Position numbers and translations under genes: made by a program. Shown here piece after piece: positions 33,744 to 45,915 of a DNA stretch of 64,000 nt (its first letter is position 1; every line of letters starts with the position of its first letter). The DNA lies in assembly GCA_025330725.1 (NCBI GenBank), contig JAIWND010000013.1, forward strand, positions 806,001-870,000, in the 5' to 3' direction. The notes below the pieces were generated by a model. It was not told the DNA's origin, did not search any database, and saw only the letters and a program-made list of their open reading frames with translations. Origin of the DNA: Chlamydoabsidia padenii (lineage: Eukaryota; Mucoromycota; Mucoromycetes; Mucorales; Cunninghamellaceae).

Positions 33744-34279
33744 TTTGAACACTTACTTAATCAATAAACTACAGTACGCCAACGTTTTACATATTTGATC
33801 TCATGGTTCATATATACATTATGCATGTCAATATTCATGCAAATATGATTCCCATCGTGTCGAAAGATATCCTTCTATTAATAGAAAAAAAGTTGCACTG
33901 AAAAAATCATGCATGTTTTAAACCGCGACTCCGACACCTTCAATCCCTGAACGATGGATCAAGGGATACTAACATGCTTCTTGATCACGATGGATTTAAA
34001 CAGCATCTATATATCAATTGATTGACTAACATATAAATCAAGTTATGTCCGTAGTCTTTACCAAAAGGAATTATGTTCTGGATATGCATAATGGCCTATT
34101 TAAAGTTTCGACCTTTTTTGTTTTTCATGAGCAAACAGATAAAGTCCACAAGTTTCAACGCCGGTTGATATCCCTATCAGTAGTTAGACACAAATGGGAT
34201 CAAATGATAAATGATTGTTTATTATATTTAAAAAAAGGTGGGAGATATGTTAATCAAGTGAGGTGATATAAACAACTAA

Positions 34280-34299
34280 GGGTGGGTTAGGGTGGGGGG
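34280..34299 (+). other. G-quadruplex-type sequence
   Basis: GGGTGGGTTAGGGTGGGGGG: four G-runs of three or more with loops of 1, 3 and 1, which meets the usual quadruplex rule. It includes one TTAGGG. Confidence 0.6.
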
Positions 34300-34447
34300 T
34301 CTAAGTCTACTGTTGTTGTTAATCGGTGTGATCTAGATCGCAAAAGACTAGTCTTAAAAAAGAAGATGATTAGCAAATGTATTGAGTAAGCAGATAATCC
34401 AACCAATCAAAAAAAGTATGCTTTATGAATCCCATATCGCTTTATCC

Positions 34448-34981
34448 TATTCTTCTTGATATTTGACCTTTTTACAGCCGATATCACTGGTGTCGTGATC
34501 CTATACAAGATACAAAAAGGAATGTTGCTTTCCACCAATCACTCTTTTTTCCCATTATCCCCTCCTTACCTTGCAATGTGTTGTTCCGGTACCAAAGTAT
34601 AGTACCGAATGAGTGAAATGTCACCATACTCCAAAGTCGACCTTGATTCCTTCGTGCCAGATTTTTAGGATGTGCTAGAGCCCACAGTTGCTATTGTTGT
34701 TGTAATATTGAATCCCAATATTAGTTGTAACGCCTTTCCAATGGATCCCCATGTTTGGATATGACCAACCCCACTACACTTGTAAACATCGCAAGGATTC
34801 CTTTTGTAAATGTCGAATATCTTGCTGATCAGATGAGAGTTGATGATTTCCAGAGTGTCGCATGTTCATAAACCAGAGCTTGTGGTTCCACTTGAGAAGA
34901 GGGGTCGCGGATTAACGTAGTTTGTTCCAGGTCGGCCATTCGTGGTTTCCAGTGGGCGATCCTTCGTTTGAGTTCATCCAT
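34448..34981 (-). pseudogene. Decayed reading frame, family unknown
   Basis: On the minus strand, an ATG at 34981 opens a frame beginning MDELKRRIAHWKPRMADLEQ. It continues in the same phase for about 135 codons but is broken by three in-frame stops. Stretches between the stops look protein-like (GILAMFTSVVGLVISKHGD and ARRNQGRLWSMVTFHSFGTI). A plausible donor (GTAAGG, near 34570) and acceptor follow, leading to a short end DIGCKKVKYQEE, but the phase does not match. This suggests a degraded small gene. The alternative is chance conservation in diverged repeats, because TTCCAG..GTCG-like words recur here at roughly 50-bp intervals. Confidence 0.3.
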
Positions 34982-35639
34982 GTTTCGCTGTTAAGAATCT
35001 TGTTGGCAGGGATGCAGTGTTTGACGTTTCCCTTCTAGTTAAAAATATGATACTCCAAGGACTATTTGTTGGTCCTCCTCGTTTGTCGCAGGTGAGGGCT
35101 ATCCTTAGGGTGAATTCAAGGATACATTGTTGTTCTATGAGGTTGTTCATTCAAGTCGATATTGATTCCAAAAGTTTCATCGGACTTTCATCAGTGTCGT
35201 TCGTCAATGGGTAAAAGCTTGTGGTGATTCCAGTTGTCGAATTATACGGGTGGAGTTGGTGATAAAAAGTAAGAGGTTTCAAATGATTGAATGGAGTCTG
35301 CTTTTGTAAAAGGTGGTTATTATAATACAAATAAACTAAAAGGTTTGTGTTTAAAAGTAAACGTAATAAAGCAGAAGAATTTAGTGTATATAGATTGGGA
35401 GAATGGAAAGAGAGGTGGATAAAAAAGTCACCAAGTCTTCATTGTTTTTGTTTGGAAGGCGGGATTTCAAAACTCGAAATCCAGTATTACCATGAGAATG
35501 AGCCCTCAATAGCGAAGCTCTCGTCATTTTGGTTGTCTTCCTTATAGATAATCATCATGTATTGCAAACATATTGCCATGAAATTGCTAGTGATTGGTGT
35601 CAATCTTGTTCTGTCTTTGAATGTTCAGTGGCCATGGAC

Positions 35640-36779
35640 GGGAATTGCTAGGCGCACGGAAAGTGTAAACGGGGTATTTGGAAGAGCACTACTGGCTCAA
35701 TTGTTAACGGATGCTAATGATTAAAGTGGCGATGTAAACACTATAGCATATTTCCAACATAAGTCACCGCCAAAGCCAAGCTCCAAGTTCCTTGTGTCGG
35801 AATGTTCAGCCTTGCGATGAATTTTATCTGTCCTTTCTAAGAAAAAAAAAAAAAGAGTACGAAGAGGAACCAAACTTCATTTTCAAATCCCGCCTACCTC
35901 TACTAAGATTTGGAAAGGGCTCTACTCGTTTCATTGTCAACAGATGATAGTGATTAAAGTAGAAATGTAGACACTGTAGCATATTTTCAACATGAGTCAC
36001 CGCAAAAGCCAAGCTCCAAGACCCTTATGTCAGTATGTTCAGGCTTACAATGACATTTACCTGTCCTTTGCGCACCCCACCCTCTCTCAAAACAAAAGTC
36101 AGGTTAAAACGAGCTTGAGGCTATACCGCTCCATACAAGGTACTTGGTACAATGGCCATTATGTAAAGTTTGTTGTAAATAGGCTAAGGAATGCACATGG
36201 TCACTTTTGTCATTAGCATCGTTTGTTCAATGAGACAATAGAGCTCTCTTAAGATTCAAGGTGAGAGTAAGCGGGTTTTGAAATAAGTTTTATCTTGTGT
36301 GTCCATTTTCATTCTACGTCCTTTTTTTTACAAAAGTCTGGTTAAAACGATCTTGAGGCTATATTGCTCTATACAATGGACTTGGTACAATGGCCATTAT
36401 GTGAACTTTGCTGGAAATAGGCTACGGAATGCACAGGGCCACTTTTGTCATTAGCATCGCTTGTTCATTAAGCTAGTAGAGCACTCCCAAGATTCAAGGC
36501 GAAGGTAAGCGGGTTTTGAAATAAGTTTTATCTTGTGTGACAAAAGACAGGTTAAAACAATCTTGAGGCTATATTGCTCCATCCAGTGAACTTGGTATAT
36601 TGGCCATTATGTAAAGTTTGTTGGAAATAGGCTATGGAATGGTCATGGTCACTTTTGTCATGAGTACCACTTGTCCATTAAGCCAGTAGAGCTCAGTTAA
36701 CAATTTCAAAGTAAACCCGTAATTCAAAGCCTGTCGGGAGTTCAGTTTACGTGATTTTTGGGGGAAGGGAAAGGTTCGT
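35640..36779. repeat. Composite repeat element, B-type then inverted A-type units
   Basis: The left half (to about 36075) has ~231-bp B-type units, marked by GGATGCTAATGATTAAAGTGG and CACCGCAAAAGCCAAGCTCC. The right half has three inverted A-type units (landmarks AAGCGGGTTTTGAAATAAG at 36269 and 36507, spacing 238). It ends with the same terminal sequence as the element at 18681-20312. No coding capacity. Confidence 0.78.
35882..35893 (-). promoter_or_regulatory. GCGGGATTTGAA motif (exact) inside repeat
   Basis: An exact copy within a B-type repeat unit. Confidence 0.5.
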
Positions 36780-37308
36780 CGACCTTTGTACTTCTCGAAT
36801 ATTTGTGCGACCATATTTTTCTTAGAGTGCATGAATCAGTTATACGTTTGTATGATAGTTTAGTGAGCTGTTTTTCCTTCTACATGAATTTAAGCAGTAG
36901 GCTTGGTTGATACAATATAGAGATTGATTATAGGAAACTACTCGGGTGCGTAATTACAATTGCATAACCTGTCAAAAGGATGAAGAACCCGATCATCCGT
37001 TTGAATCATAACAAACATATCTGCGATTAAATGATAGAAAGCAAAAAGAACAAAAGAACAGAATGACAGATGCAAATAGAAGTGCTCTTTATTTGCAGCA
37101 ACAAAATTTGTTATACTTTGTTGATATGATTCAGTTTTTTCCTTTCTTAATATCCCCTTCTAAAAAAAGCACACTCCAAAAAGTAAAATAGGGTCCTTCT
37201 TTTTTTTTTTTGTTCTTCTTTCCTTCTTCCTTGTATATCCCACTATCATTATCAGACAGTACGCTTGAGAACCCACACTTCACTTGTCAATCTATACTCC
37301 CTCATTAA

Positions 37309-40300
37309 ATGCATTTCTCGGCGTGTTCTGTTTCTTTGTTGGCAGTAGATGAGTATTGCCAATTGAATGAGACACAAATAGAGCAAGTGAAAAGTAGCTT
37401 GATCCTCGGCCCCCACCCACAATTAAAACTCAGCAATGTTGCCTCATTTACATTAATGACAGATGATCAAAAACGGTCTTTTTACTTGAATACCATCATG
37501 ATGGGTCCAACAAATGTAACCATGCTTGCGAGAGGTGATCTATTGCGTCGAAATCCATTAAAAGTAAGTACGGCTTCTCTCTGATCGGAAACTTTATTCT
37601 TATCCTCTGTTTGTTTGTAATGTTTTTGAGCAAATAGTCAAAATGCATGATCCATTCATTTCATCCAGATCTCTTGTCAAAGCAATCTGAATTACATGAT
37701 GCATTGAACGATATCGCCATAGAACAGGGATCAACCATTCAAGTTATATGTCAATCGGAGCCAAAGATAATCATATATGGATCAATGAATGCTGTGTTGA
37801 TGAGTAGAATTCAAATCCTCGTCATGTTCGACCAACAGGTAAAAAAGAAAAAAGATAATTCATGCAATGTCAAACTCCGACAAACCAGCCTTACTTTCCC
37901 AATTTTCCAGTTAGGGTTATCGACTGATACGATTGACGTTCCCTGTTATATCCAGCATCTAATTGCCGGAAAAAGTCAACAACAGCTACAAACAATCATG
38001 GAAGAAACAGCAACTACCATCTATTTACAGTCTCCGTATCTCAAATTATCCGATCTCCAACACATGTCCTTGCCTGTGGACCAACGACCTGGCGTGATTC
38101 ATCTGACAGGTTCACAGAGTGGAATTCAACGAGCAAAAGAGCTGATCAAAAAGTTGATTGTTCAAAAGGTAAAAAAAAAAAAAAAGAACAGCATGATAGG
38201 ATGAAAATGCTCAAGCAAACAGTTCTTTGTTAGAAAAAGTCCATGTACCACAAAGATTCGGTCGTCAAGCCAACCAAACTTGATTGGATATTAAGATACC
38301 AGCAAGATAAGTTATCCAAGATAATGAGAGATAATGGTAAATAGCACAATATATATATATATATATATATATACCTGAATAGAGTGTCTGATTGTTCTCT
38401 ATTTGTTTAGGATCGGTGATTTTGTTTCCTGCACTGGGATCGGGGTGTAATACTGTCACTGTGTATGGCGAAAATCGTGTCAGTGTGGAACGCACTTTGC
38501 GGCTTTTGAATTATTTGGTACTTTTTTTTTTCCTTTTTTTTTTTTTTTTCTTTTCTTTCTTTTTTCTAACATCCTTCTTCATCTTTGGTAGCAATACGAC
38601 CTTTACGAAGTCTCCTTTATATTTAAACATGACGACAATACAAATGAAGAAGCCACTGCGGAACATCTCTTTGGTTCTTTGGAAAAGTTATCGTTTATCC
38701 TGTCCCAACTCTCACAAGCATCAGGAACTGAATTGATATACTGTGGCAATACCCGACGTTTGAACGTTATTGGCTCAGGTCAAGCTATCTTCCAGGTGTG
38801 CTCTACCATTCGAACTATGCCCTTCTTCAAGGTAAGTTGATAAACATCTTGTATAACCCTTCTGTATTCATATTAACTTGGACATCTCCCCCCTCAATAG
38901 ATCCATCAACCAGCCGTGCACTTCTCTATTGAAATGGCCTCTGATCAACGTGAATTCATTAGCGGCAAGAAAAATGGCAAAATCAACAAGATAATGAAAA
39001 CCTGTAATGTCCAACTCCAGTTTACGGCGACGAACGAATACAATGTGGCTATTTCTGTGGAAAGTGCGGACATTGGCAAAAGTTTGATTGGGTTGGAAAT
39101 GCTCAAGGAGGAACTTCCCGCGGAGACATCCTTCTATGTGCCTGAACTCTACCATCGACGAATCATTGGGGTGGGCGGCAAGAATATCCAACGGGTCATG
39201 AAGAAATTCGGGGTGTATGTGAAATTCTCGGGTGCGGAGGAATTTGCATCGATGGGCGGTTACTTTGAAAATGATCACAACGTGGTGGCACGCACGCCTA
39301 TGAAGAACAAGGAAAATCTATACCAATTACAACAAGCCGTCATGGAATTCATCGGATCGGATAAAGACAAGGATTTTACTGTCTGGTCTGTATCTATTCC
39401 TCTACATCTTCACGCTCTATTTATGCACCAACATGGGATTCGATCACACCTCGATGAATTGGAACGTGTCTATCATACTCGGATTGAATGGCCTGATAGG
39501 ATTGGATCTAATCAAGTGACAGTGTACGGTCCCTTGGCACAATTACCTCGTCTCATCGACTTTTTACAATCGAAGACTCCTCAAGAATTGGTTTTTGCTG
39601 TCACCTTCTCTCATGGGGATCTGGATGGTGACCGAAAGGATGATTCTACTGATAGTCAGTCTGGTGACAAGAACAGAAAATGGCAAGAATCCCTGGAACA
39701 ACAATTGAAAACAAATTTCCCATCATTGGATATCTCATTGACATTGGTACAACATTTAAATCAACAACAGCTTAATACGACTGCGACTCGGGTTCAATGG
39801 AAATACACTTTTTATCGTCCTGATGCAACTCAGTTCCGTGTACGGTACAATGCTTCTGACAGCACGGTATCTTCTTCACCTTCATCATCTAATGGCTCTC
39901 CTTTGGCTATTCTTCAACAAGTCAAATCGATGATTCTGCAACAATGCCAGGTGGATGGGTTACCTGTTGAATTTGAATCGACATCAAACGATAATTACCT
40001 CTCTTCTGCTTCTTCCTCGTCAGGTGGAGTCATTACTACTACTGGTATAAACTCGGTGCGACTCATTGATGGGAATCAAGCTCCTGTCTTTTCTTCTGCT
40101 GACACTTTCCCCCCCTCTCCTTCCACTTCTCCACGTATGTATAGAAAAGAGAAGAAGAAAAAAAAAAAAAAGGAAAAAAAAAAGACTAGATTACTCATTA
40201 TTTCTTATTTTTATACTAGAAAATTCGTCTGAAAATGCTTCAGGTGTACCATTATTCGATCCGACCAAATCCATGTATGACTCAGATTGGTCTATGTTTA

Positions 40301-40854
40301 CTCCACCAGACAATATATCACTACCTTCTTTGGACAACCAGCGATACCCTCAACAGCCTCACCCGTACCATCCTCATCTGTATCATCGACAACAACAGCC
40401 ACCGAGCTTTTATCATTCAGAACAACAATCAATGCGTGGGGTGTTTGAAAGTACTCCAACCACATCCAAAGCAATGATGAACCACCATCTTCACCAACCA
40501 CACATCCATCCTTATCACCACCACTACCAAAGATTCACCAGCCTCGACCAACTCCACCAACTTCCTCCCTTATTTATGGGAAAACCATTCTCGATTCCCA
40601 TGTCCACCACACAACAGCAACAACAACAAGAGCAGCAGCAGAAATTCCTTAATCAACACCAACAACGACTTGTCAGCACGAACGACAGAAGGAAATCCAT
40701 GCAAACAACCAACAGTTGGGCCACACCTGGACCTCATATCACCCAGAACCGATCAAGTTGTCCTAATATTTTTTTGGCTCCGGATCTATTCGCTTCGACT
40801 TCTTTGCGCCGGGCTTCAATTCCTGTCATTGGTGGTGGTCCTCCTCGTCATTGA
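37309..40854 (+). CDS. Multi-KH-domain RNA-binding protein, 8 exons
   Basis: This is an RNA-binding protein of about 1010 aa. Exons are 37309-37563, 37638-37838, 37911-38168, 38234-38336, 38411-38517, 38592-38831, 38901-40134 and 40220-40854; the total is in frame. At least two clear KH domains occur: one with FISGKKNGKINKIMK (about 400-450) and one with RRIIGVGGKNIQRVMKKFGV (GxxG loop intact, about 465-510). Weaker KH-like repeats lie upstream (HLIAGKSQQQLQTIMEETA; LGSGCNTVTVYGEN). After about residue 650 the chain is Ser-rich, then Gln/His/Pro-rich with a poly-Gln run near 905. The layout resembles Bicaudal-C/vigilin-like multi-KH proteins that control mRNA translation or location. I cannot name the ortholog. 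Confidence 0.85.
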
Positions 40855-41697
40855 TGGATTAGTCTTATTTACTAGTTTTATTAATTAATTAAATAAAATC
40901 AACAATAAAATATACGATGTTTAAAAGTGGTTGAAAGAAATGATCAAAAGCAATCATACATAGGAAAAGAAATCAAACAATCAGTTGGTGCTGTGACCAG
41001 CCCCTTTTGTCTATGGAAATGATAAAACTTACCACTTGAATGATAAAAACTATCACCCTAGTGCCGTGTGTGTGTGGGTTGCGATAACTTCCCGGAAAGG
41101 ATTTGAACATGGGTAAGGAGTGGAGACAAAGGAATAGAGAGAGAGAGAGAGGATTCATACCAAGTGGCCAGCATTACTACATGAATTGTTTGATTGTATA
41201 ATCGTTGCAACCTGGCTGACCACATTGGCAGTGGCGGAAGGAGAGCGAAAAGAAGACAGAGAGAGGATTCATCCAACCATATTGGAAGTGGAGGAAGGAG
41301 GGCAGAAGAAGACATAAATGATGAAAAAAAAAAAAAAAAAAAAAAAAAGCCGAAGAGAGTAGACCCTTCTTATACGATACAGGAAGGAATAAAAAGTTGC
41401 CAATCAGTGTTGGGGAAATGATAGAGTGTGAAAATTGATGGTGAGCCAATCATTCAACCAATGGATAAGGTTGTCTTAAAGATAGGAGGTGGTCAGTGCT
41501 GGGGAAATGTACGATTTTTAGGATTATGTCTAAATGTAGTCCATCAAATCAATAAAAAATAAGTGATACAAAAAGATTGGGTCTTTATTAGACGTCGAAT
41601 GTTTATGGTATTTAGGTTAAAGGCCAAGCACCAAGTCCCTTGTATCAATCTATCCGAACTTGCGATGACTTTTACCTGGCATAAAACCCACTTCGTA

Positions 41698-41709
41698 TTC
41701 AAATCCCGC
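41698..41709 (-). promoter_or_regulatory. GCGGGATTTGAA motif (exact) inside repeat
   Basis: An exact copy in the first unit of the B-type array. Confidence 0.5.
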
Positions 41710-41928
41710 TTCACCTTGATTCCTTACTAAGATTTTGGATGGGTTCTCCTCGCTTCATTGTTAAAGGATGCTAATGATTAAAGTGGTAATGTGAATACTA
41801 TAACCCATTTCCAATATACTTTACCGCAAAAGTCAAGCACCAGAATCCTTATGTTAGTCAGTCCAAGCTTGCAATGAGTTTTACCTGTCTTTTGCAAGAA
41901 AAAAGGACGACAGAAGCAAAAAATCATT

Positions 41929-41940
41929 TTCAAATCCCGC
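41929..41940 (-). promoter_or_regulatory. GCGGGATTTGAA motif (exact) inside repeat
   Basis: An exact copy in the second unit of the B-type array, 231 bp after the first. Confidence 0.5.
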
Positions 41941-42213
41941 CAGCCCCTAGTCAGAGTTGGAAGGGACTTTACCGCTCCGTTGTCAACGGATGCTAATGAC
42001 TAAAGTAGCCATGTGGATACTATCGCATATTTCCAGCATAATCTACCGCAAAAGCTAAGCACCAAGACCCTTGTGTTAACCAGGTCAATCTAAAGATGGA
42101 TGGGGAGCTTTCAAAAGTTGGGTGTTGGAATTTTATTTTGAATCCCGATGACAAAGGACCCTACCACCATATCATGATCGTGAGGGTTATAACAGTAAAT
42201 AGAGACTAAAACT

Positions 42214-42438
42214 TTATTGAGAATTGAGTTGAACATTCTGAACAGCTGGCACTTTTGCCGTCAAAGTGATTAGAGAAGTCGTACCTGACCACAAAGTACT
42301 GACAGACTCTGGCATATCGGAGGTACCATTATAGTCGTGTTTGTGGAACAGTTGAGAGCTATAAGTGGTACCGACAGGTATTTCACTAAAAACCACATTC
42401 ATAGGTCCTTGGACGCTTTCTGATGGCAAGTGCTTCAT
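42214..42438 (-). CDS. Possible small protein or gene fragment
   Basis: A 74-codon frame starting MKHLPSESVQGPMNVVFSEI and ending VPAVQNVQLNSQ. Its composition is protein-like, with alternating hydrophobic residues that suit a beta-rich fold. An upstream in-frame part is closed by a stop at a poly-A run. An acceptor (ATTAAG, just before GTCTTTATG) could join it to an upstream exon, but the best candidate (ATG at 42657, ending at 42612) is out of phase. It may be the last exon of a gene whose start I cannot see, or a relic. Confidence 0.3.
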   Translation of the reverse strand: MKHLPSESVQGPMNVVFSEIPVGTTYSSQLFHKHDYNGTSDMPESVSTLWSGTTSLITLTAKVPAVQNVQLNSQ

Positions 42439-42594
42439 AAAGACCTTAATGGTAGTTCGGTGTCCATAAAAGCGTTTCAATTTGATAAAAAAAAAAATAA
42501 TGATGGTTTTTCACAATGGCTCGACTTGAAGCCATTTCTACCATCTAAAAAAATGTGTCTACGTAGAGTTCATGCGGAAACATCTCCGCTGAGA

Positions 42595-42606
42595 GCGGGA
42601 TTTGAA
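42595..42606 (+). promoter_or_regulatory. GCGGGATTTGAA motif (exact)
   Basis: An exact copy in the gene-poor stretch, about 160 bp upstream of the possible small minus-strand frame. Confidence 0.5.
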
Positions 42607-42862
42607 TATACCTTTTACACCAGTCTCGACCTCTTGTTGTTCAAATAAAACATCCATTTGTGATTGGAAAGATAAAGGATTTTTATATACCTTACAAAAA
42701 GAGTGATGTAAAATAACAATTCAATGGCAAGAGAGAAGAAAGGATCAAAAAAGGCCAGTTTTAGAATTGAAGTAACTCTAAATAGATAGAAAATGTCACA
42801 TTGCCCTCAATTACCGTGTATCAAAACAAAAACTTTACCTTATTCAAGGCGTTAAAGCAAAT

Positions 42863-42874
42863 TTCAAATCCCGC
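42863..42874 (-). promoter_or_regulatory. GCGGGATTTGAA motif (exact)
   Basis: An exact copy between the possible small frame and the HSF-type gene, with no gene start close by. Confidence 0.5.
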
Positions 42875-43311
42875 TCAAAATCGGCTGATACTTGGACCCT
42901 GCAAGGTTCCATACTTTTGGTACTCATAAACAAAGCAAGCAAATAACAAGAGGGACATAACTATTATCCTCCATCACGTCATGCTAGATGGTTGAAGAAT
43001 CCATTAATTCGGATGTACAGTAATAGCCCCAAAACGACAGCAAGATCAAAGTGCCATCCCTTTTCCCTAGCAACAAGATTATTATTATCAAAGTTATCAT
43101 GATTGTTTATTTTTATAATTGTTTATTTTTATTAAAAGAGATAGGTCAAGATAAAATCAAAGGGGATTAAGGGTGATTTTAATAAAATTACGAAGGATGA
43201 CGCGGAGCTAAACTAAAAGGTGGGTGTAGTGAGGATAGTATGTCATGGCTAATCGCGATAAGTATTAAAGTTTACTGAGAGCAAGATTTTGATCGAACGA
43301 AGAATTTTGTC

Positions 43312-45069
43312 CTAGAATTTGTTCAAAGGAAATGCTGCGGGTAAAAGTTCAGTAAATGCAAGTGACGTGGAGGGGTCACTTTTTCCGTGGCTCTTCTTGT
43401 TACCGAGAATGTTAGGATTGTTATGTATCCGTGCTTGTTTAAGAGTGTAGATAGACTGATCATATGAAGTAGATTTATTTGCTGGGTCAACCATAGTTTT
43501 GGTATGGTCATTATTAGAATTGATGTTAGTTGGCAATGTCGGTTGTTGATTGTTATGCATAAGTCTTGTTTGATGTGTCGGAGTAGATTTCAGTTGATCA
43601 AGATGTAACTTTTGCCTCTTGATGTATGCATGTGTCATCCAAAGTTGCCGTATATAAAAGTTGTAGTCGTTGTTATAGTCGATGTAAAGTTGCTGGAGTT
43701 GCTGTTGTAACATCCGATCCATAATGAGTTCGTTTTGTTGTGCTGTTGTTACCACACTAGCACCAGAACCCGAGTAGTTCACCTTTTCCGTAGCTTGTTC
43801 AAAAGGGACGCCCATAAATAGGGATGAAGGACGATGGTGCATAACAGTTTCACCCAGGCTAATATCAATTGTTGTACTATTTACGTAATTAGAACCATTA
43901 AGAGGGCATATATCATGGTGTGAGCCAGTAGAGTGGGAGACAGGACTTGAGTTCGGAGAATGCAGGAATTCATTACTGGTGACTATGTTGTCGCTACCAT
44001 CCTGTGAGTCTGTAGTGATAATAGTTTCTGCTGCTGCTGTTGCTGTTTCCGTTGATCGTTTCCGTCTAGAATTGGTTACTGTTTTTCGCTGTATCAGATA
44101 TATCAAGTCATGTCGCCCAGGTTTAAAGTGAGGATGATGCCACCTACAAGTTTCCCTACTATTCATTCCTTTTAATTTCCGCGCATCAGTATCCCGTTGG
44201 AATCCGTATATCTACACAGTAAGATGAGATTACCATTCAGTAGAAAGTAGGAGGGTAAAGGGGGTTAATTACTAGATGTTAAAAGACATCGATCATAGGC
44301 GTACTAAATGCACGTTCTTCTGTTACTTACATTAAGTTGTCGTACAAATGATGAGAATTTCCCATGTTTGAAGAGACGAGGAAGGACTTTATTTGTGAAT
44401 TCTAGTTAGAGAGAGAAAGAGAAATAATGTGAGCATAAGGTTATGCAATAAGGGATATTGTTTTGTGACCAGGGGGAAGACTTACTTGGGATACAATCAA
44501 TAACAAACATGTCTTTGTCATCATGCCGACACCAGCGGGCGTAAGTGTGATTCTTGGTGGGTACTTGCAAACATCTAGAGTAAATTATGTGTTAGAGACT
44601 TGACTATCATCCTTTGTTTTGTTTAGTTTTTTCTGACTTACTGATAAAGCTTGAAGATAAAGCCTGCAATACCACGACCAGCTAGATTCGATTCTGCCTT
44701 TTTTCCCTTGTTAACCATAGTAGATTCGTTTGTGTTAGGAAGAGAGAGACACTGTTGAAAGTAATCGTCGCCAAAGTGGAGACTAATGGTGTTGTGTTGT
44801 CCTTGTTCATTGTCCATTGTTGTAGTTGGCGAATCATTGTTGTTGTTTTGAGACTGATCATTGGTGTTGTAATCAAGTGTCATTTCTGGGTATAGTGTTG
44901 GTAATTGAGTAGAATGTTGTTGTGTATCCATAATAACGTTGGGGTATTGTTGTAAGCTGAGTGAGGCCATGATGTTAAAAGAATCCGAGGTTGCTTCATT
45001 TGGACTACTGCGACTGTTTTGCTTGACATTGTTTGAAGTATGGCCTTGGAGTAGAGTTAAGTTTACCAT
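43312..45069 (-). CDS. HSF-type DNA-binding transcription factor, 4 exons
   Basis: This is a regulator of about 495 aa with a heat-shock-factor DNA-binding domain. Exons on the minus strand are 45069-44642, 44574-44486, 44401-44331 and 44211-43312. The domain (about 133-235) reads GFIFKLYQCLQVPTKN, ARWCRHDDKDMFVIDCIPK, then LPRLFKHGKFSSFVRQLNIY and GFQRDT, with the recognition helix SSFVRQLN close to the usual NFVRQLN. Before it lies a Gln/Asn/Thr-rich region, and after it low-complexity sequence with a short Gln/Leu helix (about 350-380) in place of a clear long trimerisation coiled coil. It could be Sfl1-, Skn7- or Hsf1-like; no response-regulator receiver domain is present, which argues against Skn7. 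Confidence 0.87.
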
Positions 45070-45327
45070 GTATAGTGGTCATACGCACCAGGAGATTTAC
45101 CAGGGCATGTGTTTTGAATAAGGGGAAGAGAAGAGGCAAAAGAAAAAAAAGAAAAAAAAAAAAAGAAGAAAAGAGAGCAGACCTAGACATAATTCAACCC
45201 CCGATTCGCTTTCTCTGCCCATAAAAGTAATACCAATGTAACTAATTCAATGCATATATTTATTTATAAAAGAATAAAAGATGTGATGTCTATATAAATA
45301 ACAATAAATAACAAAAAGGGGGTTCCA

Positions 45328-45915
45328 CTATTTACAGCTACTTCGTCTAGGGGTTGGCAATCCAGATTTCCGAATGGCAGCACTGACAGAAGGTCGAGGG
45401 ACAATGATAGGTGTGCTGTTGACGGTGTTGCTGGTTAGTGGAGTGACAGGAGATCGAGTCGGAATGATATCTGTACTATTAGCTGTGCTGGTTGGTGGAG
45501 TGATGACAGGAGATAAATCTTGTTGTCGTTTTAGTGGTGGCAGAGAGTATCGCTGGTGGATCATCGTTCCTGGTACATGGTGCTTTTGATGTTTATCTGT
45601 TTCCAATTGAATGACGTGATGCACCATTGTTTCCAGTATCGATCGGGTTTCTTCAGGTTCCAATGTCCTTACGAGAATGAGAATGTTTTCGTACGCCACC
45701 TGAGCATCTTCGGTCGTCCAAAAGGGGGCATCGTCCATCCAGGTATCGTCACTCGTGGTGCTGCTGTTGTCGTCATGGTCACTGTTGGTATAATGTTTTT
45801 GCTGATTAGTGATAATGATGTGTTTCTGTTGTGGTAATGGTGATGGAGGAGGTTGGCAGTCCGAGGTGAGCTCACACTATTAACAAATAAACAAGATGAG
45901 TATCATCATTCTGAT

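Larger units (their letters stand above)
33675..37308. other. Gene-poor 3.6-kb region
   Basis: It contains the aquaporin 3' end, a poly-T run (33711-33741), a G-quadruplex-type sequence (34280-34299), a decayed reading frame on the minus strand (34448-34981), an exact-but-one motif at 35459-35470, and the second repeat element (35640-36779). The remaining short frames are not gene-like. Confidence 0.55.
41600..42085 (+). repeat. B-type ~231-bp tandem repeat array
   Basis: Two units of the family seen at 35640-36075. TTCAAATCCCGC recurs at 41698 and 41929 (231 bp apart), and GGATGCTAATGA follows each. Family B aligns with family A over the GATGCTAATGA...TATTTCCAA segment, so both descend from one sequence. 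Confidence 0.78.
40855..43311. other. Gene-poor 2.5-kb region
   Basis: It contains a small duplicated GA-rich stretch (41130-41340: GAGAGAGGATTCAT twice, with GGAAGTGGAGGAAGGAG-like words), the B-type repeat array (41600-42085), a possible small frame on the minus strand (42214-42438) and exact motif copies at 42595-42606 and 42863-42874. Confidence 0.5.

Noticed and set aside
35017..35214. Plus-strand frame of 65 codons
   Set aside because: It lies in the decayed, repeat-like stretch and has no homology or splice pattern.
36632..36832. Minus-strand frame over the repeat end
   Set aside because: It overlaps the terminal sequence of a repeat element and is not conserved as protein in the other copy.
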